64,000 nucleotides of DNA from Artemia franciscana (taxonomy: Eukaryota; Arthropoda; Branchiopoda; Anostraca; Artemiidae): contig NC_088868.1 of the NCBI RefSeq assembly GCF_032884065.1, positions 40,129,677 through 40,193,676 of the forward strand, in the 5' to 3' direction. The notes beneath the pieces are model-generated. The model had not been told where the DNA came from and did not search any database. It worked only from the letters and a program-made list of their open reading frames with translations. Made by a program: the position numbers and the translations under genes. Every line of letters starts with the position of its first letter. Position 1 is the first letter of the stretch. Shown here in pieces: positions 11,955 through 23,260 of the stretch.

Positions 11955-13836
11955 TCTAACAGTTCGTGGTACCGAATTGTAAGTAAGGAGCGACCCGGCT
12001 CAATAGTAACCAAAACCCTAAAGAAAGGTTCAGCATTGAAAACATTTCAATGCTGATTTCAAATATATAATGTTTTTCAAGTTAATTTTATCCATCGAAA
12101 GTTACGAGCCTGAGAAAATTCGAGCTATTTCCGAAAAAAGGGGGAATACCCTCCAAAAGGCATTAGATTGTAATAAAAATTACCCCATCAGATTTAGAGC
12201 ATCAGAGAACCCTACCTTAGAAGTTTCAAGCTCCTATCTGGAAAAATGTAAAATTGTGTATTTTTTGCCAGAAGAAAGATCACAGATACGTCTTTATTTG
12301 TTTTTTCTTTAACAGGAGTGATCGTATTGACCCAGTGGTCGTAGAATATCATAAGAGGGCTCATTCAAATGGATATCAAAGTTCTAGTCCCCTTTTCAAG
12401 TGATCAAAAAATTGGAGGACAAACAGGCCTCTTCCCACGCTCATTTTTTCTGAAATCACCTGATCAAAATTTTGAGATAGCCTTTTGTTCAGCATAGTCG
12501 AAAAATAACTATATAGACACATAACAGACATAGTCTAATAACTATGTCATTAAGAATGACTTGATCCCCCACAGCCACCTGGTAAAGGGTTGCAAGTTTT
12601 GAAATCTTGTCATTGTTTACATATAGTTTGGTTATTGGGAAGTATACAGACGTTTTCAGGGAGGGGGCTTTTCTTGTTCAGGGGTTGGGGGGTACGCGGG
12701 AAGATCTTTACATGGAGGAATTTTTCATGGGAAAAGGAAAGTTTTCATGAAGGATGTCTGAATTTCGCAACATTATTTAAAAAATGATCATAATTAAAAA
12801 AAAAAAACAAGTATACAGACGTTTTCAGGGAGGGGGCTTTTCTTGTTCGGGGGCTGGGGGGTACACGGGAAGATCTTTACATGGAGGAATTTTTCATGGG
12901 AAAAGGAAAGTTTCCATGAAGGATGTCTGAATTTCTCAACATTATTTAAAAATTGATCAGAATTTAAAAAAAAACAAGTTTTTTTAACTGAAAGTAAGCA
13001 GCAACATTAAAACTAAAAACAAACAGAAATTATTGCGTATATAAGGGGGGTTCGACCCCTCATTAATACCTCAATCTTTACGCTAATTTTTTCTAGTATT
13101 TTTATAAGAGCCTTATTTTATTCCAATTAAATCTTTTGTGATTCAGGAGTCATTCTTAAGGAATTGGAACAAAATTCGAATTTTAGCGTAAATGGCTAGG
13201 TATTGACGAGGGGCTGAACCTCCTCATATACGTAATCAAAATATACGAACATAGACGTTCGTTACGTAAGTTAATTCGTAAGTAACGCATTTTTTACTTA
13301 TAACAACGTTCGTAAATAAAATTAAAAGCTCTAGTGCCCTTTTTCAGTAACTAAAAAAAAATTGGAGGGCAACTAGGGCTCGACCCCCAGCCATTTTTCA
13401 TAAAATCGTCTGATCAAAATTTGAGAAAGCCATTTAGCCAAAATAAGGTCAAATTAATGTGCAAATTCCATTTTAGTTATTTACATGCGGTGATTCAAAA
13501 TTAAAACCAGCATAAATTCAACAACGTTCAGATATTAAAATTAAAACAAACAAGTTTTTTTAACGGAAATTAAGCAGTGACATTAAAACTTAAAACGAGC
13601 AGAAATTATTCCGTGTATGAAAGGAGCTGTCCCATCCTCAGCGCCTCGGTCTTTAGGCCAAAGTTTGACCCTTTCTCACAGCTCTACTTTTTAAAACAGT
13701 ACAAAACTTTAGGGTAAAGAGTGAGGTGTTGAAGAGGGGATAGTCCTCTTCATATCCGGGATAATTTCTGTTCGTTTTAAGTTTTAATGTTGCTCCTTAC
13801 TCTCAGCAAAAAAAAACTTGTTTTTTTTTATTTAAG
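11955..13836 (-). mobile_element. E1 element copy d, minus orientation, internally duplicated
   Basis: The terminal hairpin is at 11959-11980 (ACAGTTCGTGG..), P2 at about 12985-13235, and P1 at about 13565-13800 near its outer end. A 169-bp tandem duplication (12642-12810 and 12811-12979, each starting GTATACAGACGTTTTCAGGG) interrupts the middle. P1 arms have accumulated many mismatches, so this is an older copy than c or k. The P1 loop is in the same unusual orientation as in copy c. Confidence 0.7.
12642..12979. repeat. 169-bp tandem duplication within E1 copy d
   Basis: Two adjacent copies, each beginning GTATACAGACGTTTTCAGG and ending in an A-rich run. They are nearly identical, with differences such as GGGGTTGGGG against GGGGCTGGGG. 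Confidence 0.9.
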
Positions 13837-15123
13837 GCCAGACAGGAATACAACCGTTGCGTAAAATCGCTACAGCCAGTTTTATAGGTCGGACGGTTGC
13901 AGAAACGATTTGAAATTTTGTTGTTGTTTTTTGCTGTCTTTTTGTGTTGAACAAAATATTGCGTTAGTTAACACTAGATTTATCTGTTTTCTTAAATTTG
14001 GACGAGATAATTTATCAAGTTTTTCACTTGGCAAGTATTTTCTATCAATCGAAAAAAAAGAAATAAGATTTGAAGTGTAATTTGGCTAAGGGAGCATAAG
14101 GTATCAATTCGTTTTGTAAAACAAGTTATATTTGTCATCATTAAATGTGCTACAAAACGTTTTGAGTTTTTTTTTTATTTAAAACTAAAAGAATTTTTCC
14201 TCAAATTCTTAAGCATTTGTTCTTTTGACACTTATTCAAACTGTGTATGTTTTATTATAAAAAACAAAATTTGTCCAAATAAAAGAAATATACATAATGA
14301 AGATATCTAAAGGAATCTTCCCCTCCTTACACCTTCCCAGGAAGCTCCAATTTTCCTTAAATATATTCTTACAGCATCCTCCCTCCCCGTTCGGAGACGA
14401 CCTGCTTATCGTTTGGTTGATTGAAACACAGCATCCAATATTGTAGATTTCTTCTTCTTTCTTAACGTTTCGCTTATTAAGCTTTGAGCTATTCAAGATT
14501 TATTTTAAGGGAGGTACCAGAAAGAAAAAAAATCTGAAAACTTATACGAATCCTGTAGCTCCAACACAAAGCTAAAAACATGTTCAATCTTAGACAGAGG
14601 TAAATTTATGTGTATCAACAGTATCAATGTTTTTCAAGACTATTGATCCACTTCTGCGATACCTTTAATTATCGATGATTTTAGTATCAAATTTGATTAT
14701 TGGGCAATACTATATTCAATCTAGGCTAGTCAGTAAATTACTTTTCATTTTTTAAATCAAACTGTTGTTCACTTTCCTTAAAATTTTGGACATGAAAGTT
14801 CTACAATATTAATAAATACTTGAGGCTCTAATACCGAAGAATGTATAAATCCTTTTCCCACTCTAATTTTAAAGTTTGCTATACGAGTTAGAATAAATGT
14901 TAAAGTATTGTCACAAAAAAGATTATTTACCCTATAGTTAAAATAAAAATCAATTTTTAAGCAGCTTGCAGCCTCCTTAATTTACACTGATCTAATCCAA
15001 GGTTACCAGGTGGAGGGGGATAAGGGGAAAGCCTAGGGATAATTACTCGACCTATATTTTTCTGTCCTCCTTCCCCGATTTCGAAGAATATCTTTTTTGT
15101 ATTTTTGTTGAAGTATATCGATA
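13837..15123. other. Glycosidase intron 2, unassigned part
   Basis: AT-rich. Short open frames at 14236-14496 and 14957-15181 on the minus strand have no recognisable motif, and I consider them chance. No repeat match was seen. Confidence 0.4.
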
Positions 15124-15593
15124 ATACAACTACAGAAGAGAGAATAATGAGGACTTTTTTCACAAGACAGTGAACCAACAAAACCTATTTGAATATTCCG
15201 GCCCTATATCTAAGGGCCGTTTTCAGCAAAGAAAATAATAAACAATAAAACCCTTACAATAAATTTTTCGGTTAAAAATACATTTTTTTTTATAAGATGG
15301 CCTTGGCATCATTACTTCTCAACGAAAAGTTCAGCCAAGACTGTGTGATAAAAGCTATCATTTTACAAGCTGAACTTTTCGTTAAGAAGTAATGATGCCA
15401 AGGCTGTCTTATAAAAAAAAAGAATGGATTTTTAACCGAAAACTTTTATTTTAAGTGTCTTATTGCTTATTATTTTCTTTGCTGAAGACGACCCTTAGAT
15501 ATAGGGCCGAAATATTCAAATAGGTTTTGGTAGTTCACTGTCTTTGGAAGAAAGTCCTCATTATTCTCTTTTCTATGGTTGTATTATGGAAAG
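15124..15593. repeat. Foldback palindrome, about 215-bp arms, 30-nt loop
   Basis: The left arm (15124-15338) runs from AAGAGAGAATAATGAGGAC through TTGAATATTCCGGCCCTAT to AACGAAAAGTTCAGC. The right arm (15369-15593) is its inverse, from GCTGAACTTTTCGTTAAGAA through ATAGGGCCGAAATATTCAA to CCTCATTATTCTC. The inner arms are almost exact, with small indels in the outer half. It resembles a hairpin-type MITE and is unrelated in sequence to E1. It lies about 150 bp downstream of the exon 2 donor of the minus-strand glycosidase gene, so it would be transcribed in that pre-mRNA. Confidence 0.88.
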
Positions 15594-15742
15594 GCAGAGT
15601 GGTCTTCATTATTATTTATATCGATAATACACTGAAACTCCCTCCTCTACACAGATTTATAAAAATATATTTATAAATTTTCATTCTACTGATTCAGCAC
15701 CCTTAAACTAATATTTAAATTAATGTGAATAATATATGTCAC

Positions 15743-15878
15743 CTGAATCTGTAATGTGTCACATTGAGGTTCACAATAAGTTGAACATCCTCCTTATACT
15801 TATGGTAGCTGTCGCATGCAACTTTCCCATTGGAATCCCAGTCAGTTGTGAATACATCCCATATGCTTAAACCTTTAC
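15743..15878 (-). CDS. Family-1 glycoside hydrolase, exon 2 (residues 50-95)
   Basis: Minus strand, 136 bp. The acceptor TTTAAG precedes 15878 and the donor GTGACA follows 15743. Two leading bases complete glycine 50 from exon 1 (G|GT) and two trailing bases start serine 95 (AG|C). It encodes [10 protein letters not shown], then [20 protein letters not shown], then NVTHYRF. This is the expected family-1 block: GKGPSIWDTFTH, then GDVACDxYHxYxEDV, leading into YRFS. The phase agreement with both neighbours across 2.4 kb and 7.2 kb introns makes the splice choices convincing. The acceptor region together with the first codons is repeated twice more just upstream in the intron. Confidence 0.94.
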
Positions 15879-15939
15879 CTTAAACGAGAGATAAGTATTT
15901 GAAACTTATTAGGAACACAACACTGGGATATGTAGTGAA

Positions 15940-16045
15940 CCCATCCCAGATACTTAAAAATTTACCTTGAAAGAAAGATAAGGATTTGAAACGAGTTGGG
16001 AACAAATGGTCCCAGATAGTTGAATCTTTATCTTAGAAGAAAAAT
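15940..16045 (-). other. Two decayed duplicates of the exon 2 acceptor
   Basis: On the minus strand, TTTCAAG precedes 15965 and is followed by GT AAA TTT TTA AGT ATC TGG GAT, read as G-KFLSIWD. A further TTCTAAG precedes 16031 and is followed by AT AAA GAT TCA ACT ATC TGG GAC, read as KDSTIWD. Real exon 2 begins (G)KGLSIWD. Both copies include polypyrimidine, AG and the first 9-10 codons, but not the rest of the exon, so they are decoy 3' splice sites rather than alternative exons. Confidence 0.8.
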
Positions 16046-16640
16046 AATGAACTGAATAACCAGGAAGAAGTTGCATTAAAAAATTCAAAGCAGCTTCCCA
16101 ACGCAATTTTGTCCAGCTCCTCATTCTGAGTGTGTAACAAGCACTTGTGACACTCAGCTCTTTCAAAATTGTGATACCCAGGCACTTTAATGGCAAAGGA
16201 ACAATTCAAAATGTACAAGTTCCTTTTAAGCAGCTCCTATTTCTGGCTATTACAAAGACCTAGAATTCCAACCATAGGGCTGTTCAAACACCCTAGCATT
16301 TGAATAGCTAAACAAGGAGGTGTTAAAATCCGAATTTGATTCTGGCCAACTCCTCTTTCTGAATATCACAAGTACTTACAGTTACCAACCGTAGGGATAT
16401 ACGAACACCCCAGCATTTGAATGGCTGGGTAAGAAGTTGTTAAAATTCAAATTTGATTCTTGGAAGCCCCTCTTTCTGGTTTTTATATTGAAATATTCAA
16501 GGATATTTAGCGTTTGGCATATTTGGCATACACAAGCTCTTGATTGACAACAAGGAGTGGTTAAAACTTGAAAACCAATTGTTAGTAGCACCCCTCTCTG
16601 GATTTTGGCTGGCTCTTGACTTTGAATGTCCTAACTTCTT
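16046..16640. repeat. Degenerate tandem repeat, about 120 bp period, in intron 1
   Basis: Loosely conserved units carry GCATTTGAATRGCTRR.., GTTAAAATYCRAATTTGATTC and CTCCTCTTTCTGR. Clear ones are near 16288 and 16408, with weaker ones near 16200 and 16540. The minus-strand open frames at 15954-16760 run through these units and have no motif. Confidence 0.6.
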
Positions 16641-16819
16641 AATAACAAACTCTTGAATAACAAATAAAATAGCCATGGAAAAAAAATTCCCGGAAAGATC
16701 CTCTGGATAAATCAATCCTGGGTAAAATCTATTTCCAACGTTTACCCTCAGCATCTTCATACGTTAGATGGAGTCTGAAAAGAGAATGTAAGACAAAACA
16801 GAATTTTTAATAGGAATTC

Positions 16820-17257
16820 TGGAAAAATCCCCTGGTGCAAATTTCCCCTGAAAATGTTACTCCCTGAAACTTCTCTCTCCACGGAAAATTTTCCTGTGTA
16901 AAATCCCTCCAGGAGAATTTTTTAATCGGACGACTTTTGGGAAAAAAGGGGGTAAGAGGGGAGCTTGAAACTTCAAAAGTGGGATTCTCTGGTGGTCTGA
17001 TTTTCATTAATGTTTGTTTTCCATTCTTTGACTTTTAGGGGGCATTTCCCCCACTTTTGAAAATTAGGCAAATTTTCTCACGCTTGTAGTCTCGGATGGG
17101 TAGCACTAAACTTATTGAATCTTACATATTTGGAGTCAACATAATAACGTGATTCTTTTGATTTATCTATTGATATCAAATTCTGTTTTTAGAGTTTCGG
17201 TTACTATTGAGCACTGTCGCTCCTTACTTACAGTTCACTACCACAAACTGTTTGTGT
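16820..17257 (+). mobile_element. E1 element, 3'-end fragment (copy e)
   Basis: Only the right part of E1 is present. It includes GAGGGGAGCTTGAAACTTC, AGGGGGCATTTCCCCC and GAGTTTCGGTTACTATTGAG, ending in a decayed hairpin near 17230-17251 (CAGTTCACTACCACAAACTG). It lies in intron 1 of the glycosidase gene. Confidence 0.7.
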
Positions 17258-18238
17258 AAAAAACACCCTCAGAAACCAATATGTTGAGACATTCGAAATT
17301 ATCTGGCAGAATGTAACGGATGTTCTGAATATCATAACAATTGATGACTTCCAGCGCTGCTACGAACAGTGAAAACAACGTCTCAATCAGTGCCTTGTTT
17401 TAAGAGAGCGACTTTGAAGGAGACAACATTGATGTTCGAAATAAAATTTGTTAGGAAAAGTTCAGGCTCACTAATATTTGCCAAACCCTGCATATATATA
17501 CTTTGGAATATAGCTCTGATATTCCGAAATCCCTTTGCTTCTTCGTCTATTTACTCACTGTTAAAATATGCATGTGAAGAGAATTTTTCAGGGGGATTTT
17601 CTAGGATAAATTTTTCATGGGGAAAACCCACCAAGCACCGTCATTTCCAAATATGTAATATGAGATTTTTGCGTAAAACCGTTTTCTATACTGTTATCAA
17701 ATAAAGGATCGGCAAATATATTTATGTTTTAATTGTCCTGAACTATAATGCTCTGTCAATCCTTGCTTTGAGAGATAACTTCGCAAGTAGTTTTTGAATA
17801 TCATCTCAGAAGTTTGAGATAACACTCAGAAACGAACTTTAATACTGTCCAGTCTGTTTTTTTTTTAATTTTAGAATGGTATTTCTGAATTTTGTTGTTG
17901 TTTGTATTTAATTTATTCGAACTATGACCTCATTTGAAAATATTACAGAATTATCTCTCCCTGGCCACCCCTCTTTTTTAAAATAGTCTGTGGTTAGTAA
18001 GAGAAAGCAAGTCACTCCAAGCCCTGAATATTCCTGAAAGATTTCGTCGATAAATAAAAATTATTCAGCTCATAATTGGGTATTTTTAACCTCCCTATAT
18101 TCTCTGCACAATCTTATCCTTAGGGAAGATTCCACAATTGTCTTTCCTAAATTATTGGCTGAACTCTAATTTACATTTACTATCATCATTATGACAATGA
18201 GGCAAGGAATCTAGACTCAATAAAGCACCGTTACTTAC
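17258..18238. other. Glycosidase intron 1, right part; nothing recognised
   Basis: AT-rich. The 111-codon plus-strand frame at 17369-17704 shows no domain and has intron-like composition. Confidence 0.45.
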
Positions 18239-18386
18239 CTCCTTCGTCCCATCCACCTTCAATTTGGTAAGCTGACGTTGCTACCCCCCAGACAAAACCA
18301 TCAGGAAAATTGCCGTAAGCAAGAGGTTCGTCTTCATACCCAAAAACAGTAGCTGCCAAAACTAGGCTTATAAACAGAATTCTCAT
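18239..18386 (-). CDS. Family-1 glycoside hydrolase (beta-glucosidase/lactase-like), exon 1 with signal peptide
   Basis: The ATG at 18386 opens 49 codons plus one base, ending at a GTAAGT donor after 18239. Residues 1-16 ([16 protein letters not shown]) are a typical signal peptide, so the enzyme is probably secreted or lumenal. After YEDEPLAYG come [15 protein letters not shown] (residues 26-40) and QIEGGWDEG, which match the family-1 N-terminal signature F-x-W-G-x-A-T-[SA]-[SA]-Y-Q-x-E-G. The glutamine of that motif contacts the -1 glucose in characterised members. Family members hydrolyse beta-glucosides, galactosides or thioglucosides, usually in a digestive setting in arthropods; which applies here is unknown. 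Exons 1-3 cover 133 of the usual 470-550 residues. Introns are 2.4 kb and 7.2 kb and are filled by repeats. Confidence 0.95.
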
Positions 18387-18481
18387 TGAGGATATTAAGC
18401 TTCTTGACTTTGAGACAAACTAATTCTCTCAAATTGTTTTTTTTTGTATTATTAAGTATAGATAACTATAGCTAGTTGAGA

Positions 18482-18529
18482 ACTGGACTAAGTCCAGTCC
18501 AAGTAAATTGACTACAAGGACTAAGTCCT
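18482..18529. promoter_or_regulatory. Paired palindromes sharing GGACTAAGTCC upstream of the glycosidase start
   Basis: A perfect 17-mer ACTGGACTAAGTCCAGT is at 18482-18498 and a 13-mer AGGACTAAGTCCT is at 18517-18529. They share an 11-base core and their starts are 35 bp apart, about 96-143 bp upstream of the ATG. Their placement fits dimer-binding regulatory sites. This is inference only; no transcription start was located. Confidence 0.35.
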
Positions 18530-18685
18530 GATTAAATAGTCTTTGGTTTCGTAATGTTTGTCCTAGAGATAAATTATTTAAAAGAAGGATGATCGTGATG
18601 CATGATTCAAGTTGAAAACTAAAATTTTCTATTATGAAAATATGATCTATATAAGTTACAATTGTTGGAAAACTCATTTCTTTGA

Positions 18686-18688
<3 letters not shown>

Positions 18689-18772
<84 letters not shown>
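18689..18772. repeat. (TA)n microsatellite upstream of the glycosidase gene
   Basis: About 42 TA dinucleotides, roughly 300 bp upstream of the glycosidase start codon. The frames reading IYIYIY are artefacts. Confidence 0.97.
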
Positions 18773-18775
<3 letters not shown>

Positions 18776-19375
18776 CATGAAGCCAACCGTCAACCTGATG
18801 GTTAACAAGTAACAAGTCTTACGGTGTTAAGCTCGGTCCTCTGGTATCTGAAATAACCAAGTAACTTAGTTTTTCAGTTCCGATCTTAGCTACAATGCTC
18901 ATGAAGGCTCAACCCCAGCCACAATTAACCACGAAAAATAAATTAAAAGAAATAAAAAGTAAAAAAAACACAGTAATATATAACAAAAAATGATAACCAA
19001 GTTATTTTATTGTAAATTGTTGGGACACCCGACAAGCCTAATCTGGATCCCTCTTCAGTTTCATCATAGGGCAACCCTTTTACAGTTGGTACAAATTTCA
19101 TATTTTCGATCTTTATCTGTCCGTGCAATTATATATAACCCAGTCCCCTAAATCACAAAAAAAATGCATCAAAACAAAAGCCATTTGATATTCTACACCA
19201 AACTTCTACTATTACTACTACTAATACAACTACTGAAAGGTGACTGCTGCACCAAACTGCCTGAGATAAACACGGCTGCACACCTTCCTCCTCAACCCAA
19301 ATCTATTTAAAGCCTTACTCTTTGTACCTTCTCAAGAAGTTCTGATTTCACTTATATATTTTACATCCCCCCCCC
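18773..19375. other. No recognisable feature
   Basis: AT-rich spacer between the TA run and an E1 fragment; no coding signal. Confidence 0.4.
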
Positions 19376-20394
19376 TCCTTAAATTTTGTCCTAATTCTTT
19401 AAGAAGGACCCCTGAATCAGAAAGACCATAGAATAAATAGTAGAAATTACTAAAAATACTTTAGCGTAAAGAGCGAGGTATTTAGGACGTGAATAATCCC
19501 TCATATGCGTAATAATCTTTGTTCGTTTTAATTTTTAATGCTGCTCCTTACTTTCAGTTGAAAAATTTGTTCATATTTATTTTTTAATTTTTTTTAATAA
19601 TGTTAGAAAATCCTGCGCCCCTTCATTGAATTTTTCTTCCGCCATGACATATTCCTCCAAAGAAAGATCATCCCACAAATCCCCCTTCCCTCAACCCCCC
19701 CTCCCCTCAAACCAAAAAATCCCCCTGAAAACGTTTGTACACTTCCTAATAACCATTACTGTATGTAAATATTGGTCAAAGTTTGTAACTTGCAGCCCCT
19801 CCCCTGGGGACTGTTTTCTGACTATGCTGAACAAAATGACCATCTCAAAATTTTGATCCGTTGACTTAAAGGAAAAATGAGCGTGAGAGGGGGCCTAGGT
19901 GCCCTCCAATTTTTGGGCTGTTAAAAAGGGCACCAGGAACTTTTCATTTCCGTTAGAATGAGCCCTTTTTTCATTTTCTAGGGCCACTTGGTCGATATGA
20001 TGACCCCTGGAAAAAAACACGCACCCATGATCGGTCTTATATAAGATTTTTTTTTTCTGGCAAAAAATACGAAGTTCCACATTTTTGTAGATCGGAGCTT
20101 GAAACTTTTACAATTGGGTTATCTGATACGCTGAATACGATGGTGTGATTTTCGTTTAGATTTTACAACCTTTTAGGGGTGCTTTTCCCTATTTTCTAAA
20201 ATATGACAGATTTTCTCAGGCTCGTAACTTTTGATAAGTAAAATTAAATTCGATAAAACTTATATATTTGAAATCAGCATAAAAATACAATTGTTTAAAT
20301 GTATATTTTAGTATCAAAATTCCATTTTTAGAGTTTTGTTTACTATTGAGCCGGGTCACTCCTTACTACAGTTCGCTACCACAAATTGTTTGAT
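19376..20394 (+). mobile_element. E1 element, 5'-truncated (copy f)
   Basis: Begins inside the P2 palindrome (TTTGTCCTAATTCTTTAAGA) and continues to the terminal hairpin at about 20368-20389 (ACAGTTCG..CAAATTGT), then TTTGAT. P1 and the left end are absent. Confidence 0.75.
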
Positions 20395-21400
20395 ATAAAT
20401 CATGAAGCTTATTGTTACTCATCAAAAGTTACGAGCCTGAGAAAATTTGTCTGATTTTCGAAAAAGAGGGGGAATATCCCCTAAAATTGAAGGAATATTG
20501 ATAAAAACCACACTATCAGATTCAGAAGTTTTGTAGAAGTTTCAAGCTCTCATAAACAAAATTTAGAAATTTGGATGTTTTGCCAGAACGAATATCACGT
20601 ATGTGAGTTTATTTGTTTGCTTATTCTTTGTCTCTTTTTCCCCATGGGTGATCTTATTGAATCAATAGTTGAAGAATATCAAAAAGGGCTCATTCAAAGG
20701 GAAATTCAAAGTTCTAGTGCCCTTACCAATTGACCAAAGAGGTTGGAAGGTAACTGGCCCCCTCCCACCCACCTTTTTTCTAAAGATTATCTGATTAATT
20801 CTGAGATAGCCAAATGTTCAGTATAATCAAACAGCCCAATAGCTATGCCTTAACCCCCAGAGCCCATGGGGAAGGGTTTGGGAGTCATGAAATTCGTCCA
20901 TTGTTTTACATACAGTATTTGTAATTGGGAAGCATACACAACTTTTTGGGGGGGGGGAGTGGGGGTGAATTTTCTGAAACGTGAATTTTCGCAGGGATAA
21001 TTTTCTGTGGGGAGGGAAGTCGTAGGGGATGAACTTTCCAAGGGAATTTTTTTACTAGGGAAATTTGCCCTGATTCCTATATAAGATTATTTGTATCTCT
21101 TACTTTTATCTTTGCCGACTAAATTTTGTATATGGAGATAGTAATGGGAATTGTCTGGGGGAAATACTTACTACTGTTGAAATTGCCGAGATTATCCTTC
21201 CGTAGGTTGGGACATTTTCCGAGGGAGGGATTCTCTATAGGAGAGTTTTCCATAGGGTAAATTCTTCAGAGGTAATTTTCTGCGGGAGCACCTTTCGACT
21301 AGACCGTGGGTAGGGGGGAGTATTTGTGGGAAGAATTTAATACGGGGAGGAATTTCTGGTATGATTTTAAAAATAATCAGAAATAAAATTCTTATTCAAA
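20395..21400 (-). mobile_element. E1-related fragment, minus orientation (copy g), tail-to-tail with copy f
   Basis: Starts at sequence equivalent to E1 just inside the terminal hairpin (CATCAAAAGTTACGAGCCTG). It continues through the G-rich middle, where a run of nine G lies near 20947. It lacks its own hairpin and both large palindromes. Its hairpin-proximal side directly abuts the complete hairpin end of copy f. Confidence 0.6.
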
Positions 21401-21639
21401 TGAAAGTGGGCTAAGAAAAAATTGTCACTCGGTGGGTATTTGGAGCTCTACGAGCATTAAGTCTTGTATTAGGAAGTATTAGGGGATTTTCTTTAAAAAA
21501 TTATCAGGGGATTAGGAGATTTTTGAAATGACTTTTTAAGTAGAGAAAGCTACTTTCCTATCTAAAACTATTTAAATCGATGAACCATGAAAAATTTATT
21601 TACAAGACACCGGACCTTGACACCAATACCAATACCTTA

Positions 21640-22680
21640 CCTTGACACCGGAGTTTTTGTGATCTGACCTTTAAACTATTTTAAAAAATGGCTATCTGAA
21701 AATTTGTATCGGGTAGGTTTTGGGAAAAAGGGCATAGGGGATTAGTTGCCCCCTATCTCTTTTGACTCTTAAAAAGTGAACTAGAACTTTCAATTTCAAA
21801 TCAAATAGCCCATCTCTCAAGTTTCTTCTAGTATCCCTTCCATAAGAACGATATGCCCCCAGGGCATAACTTACAAAGTCTTCCCTCAGATCCTGGGGGA
21901 TGATTGACGCCAGGATTTTTCTTATCTTGCCTTTGAACTGTTTTAAACAAAATATCTAACTCAAAACTTTAACAGATGGGTTTGGGGCAAAAAGGAAGTG
22001 GGACGGGGGAGGGCTAGTTGCCATCGGATCTCTTTTGACTCTTAAAAAGTGAACTAGAAATTGAGTTTCCAATTAAATGAGCCCTCTCTGAAGTTTTTAC
22101 GAGCATCCCTTTCATAGCAACCATTATGCCCCATGGACATAACTTTCAAGGCCTGCTCCCGGACCCTGGTGGGTGCTGCCGTCACCGGAGTTTTTGCTAT
22201 CTGACCTTTGAACTATTTTAAAAAATAGCTATCAGAAAATTTTATCGGATAGGTTTTGGGAAAAAGGGCATGGGGGATTGGTTGCCCCTTGATCTCTTTT
22301 GACTCTTAAAAAGTGACCTAGGACTTTCAATTTCCGTTCAAATGACCCTTCTCTCAAGTTTCTTCTAGCATCCCTTCCATTAGAAGGATATAACCCCAGG
22401 GCATAACTTACAACACCTTCCATCAGGTCCTGGGGAGTGTATTGACGCAGAGATTTTTCTGATCTTACCTTTGAACTGTTTTAAACAAAACAGTTATCTC
22501 AAAATTTTAGCGGATGGGTTTGAGGGCAAAAAGGGCGTGGGGTGGGGGGGGAGGTCTAGATGCCATTGGATCTCTTTTGACTCTTAAAAAGTGAACTAAA
22601 AATTTCAGTATCCAGTCAAATGATCCCTCTCTAAAGTTTATACGAGCATCATTTCCATATGAGCCATTTATGCCCCCATG
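21640..22680. repeat. Two-part unit duplicated in tandem, 537-bp period
   Basis: Segments A (near 21645) and B (near 21905) are followed by A' (near 22185) and B' (near 22440). The anchor CTGACCTTTRAACTATTTT recurs at 21664 and 22201. A and B are themselves related, since both contain TTTTGACTCTTAAAAAGTGA. This is an older duplication that was duplicated again. B' runs directly into the LINE RT fragment. Confidence 0.8.
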
Positions 22681-23260
22681 GCGTGGCTTACAATCCGTCT
22701 TGAACAGGCAGGATTCATACCAGAGAGGGGATGTCTGGAGCAAATACTCATGATCCAGCTCATCCAGCAACAACATAACAGGTATTGCCTTCCAGTATTC
22801 ATTGCTTTCATTGACTTTTCTACTGCTTCCAGTTCCCTTGTCAGAAAACAACTATGGAAAATTGTGGATGAAGATGGAGTGGCATTGGAACTCATCAACT
22901 TACCCTGAAGTGGATATATGGGTACCAAGACTTGTGTCCAAATCTTGATTAAAGGTACTCCCATGTTTACAGCCGAGTCTGGTGTCAAGCAGGGATATCC
23001 CCTATCGCCTAAATTATTAGACTATGTGATACACTGGATAATAAATAATGCCCAGAGAAACTGAAAGGTAGTTTTCTTTGGTAGACTGTATCGCTTTCTT
23101 CAATTCCTGACAGACTGAAATTTTGCAGACGATGTCGCTTTGCTGGAACCCCCAGCCAACAGCCTACGAGACATGATTGATCATGTGTCCAAGACTTTTT
23201 CTCAGAATTTTTCTCAGTATTACCTGAAAATTCAAACTCAGTACCCTAGTCGTCCGTGAC
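22660..23260 (+). pseudogene. LINE reverse transcriptase fragment, disabled
   Basis: Plus-strand translation gives AGFIPERGCLEQI, then FIAFIDFSTASSSLVRKQLW, a stop, TAESGVKQGYPLSP, NAQRN followed by a stop, and FADDVALLEPP. These correspond to non-LTR RT motifs: the QxGFRxGRGCxDQI finger, the (F/Y)xDFxxAFD motif A, SGVxQGxPLSP, and the (Y/F)ADD catalytic box, which is intact here. The motif-A position reads FIDFSTASSS in place of DxxxAFD. In-frame stops at 22907 and near 23063, a frameshift, and loss of both ends mark it as dead. Clade is uncertain; RTE-like is plausible. Confidence 0.8.

Noticed and set aside
15954..16760. Several minus-strand frames upstream of exon 2
   Set aside because: They run through degenerate tandem repeats and decayed acceptor copies. 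Joining them to exon 2 would break the GKGLSIWD match and the phase with exon 1.
17369..17704. 111-codon plus-strand frame
   Set aside because: Lies in the glycosidase intron, has no domain, and has AT-rich codon content.
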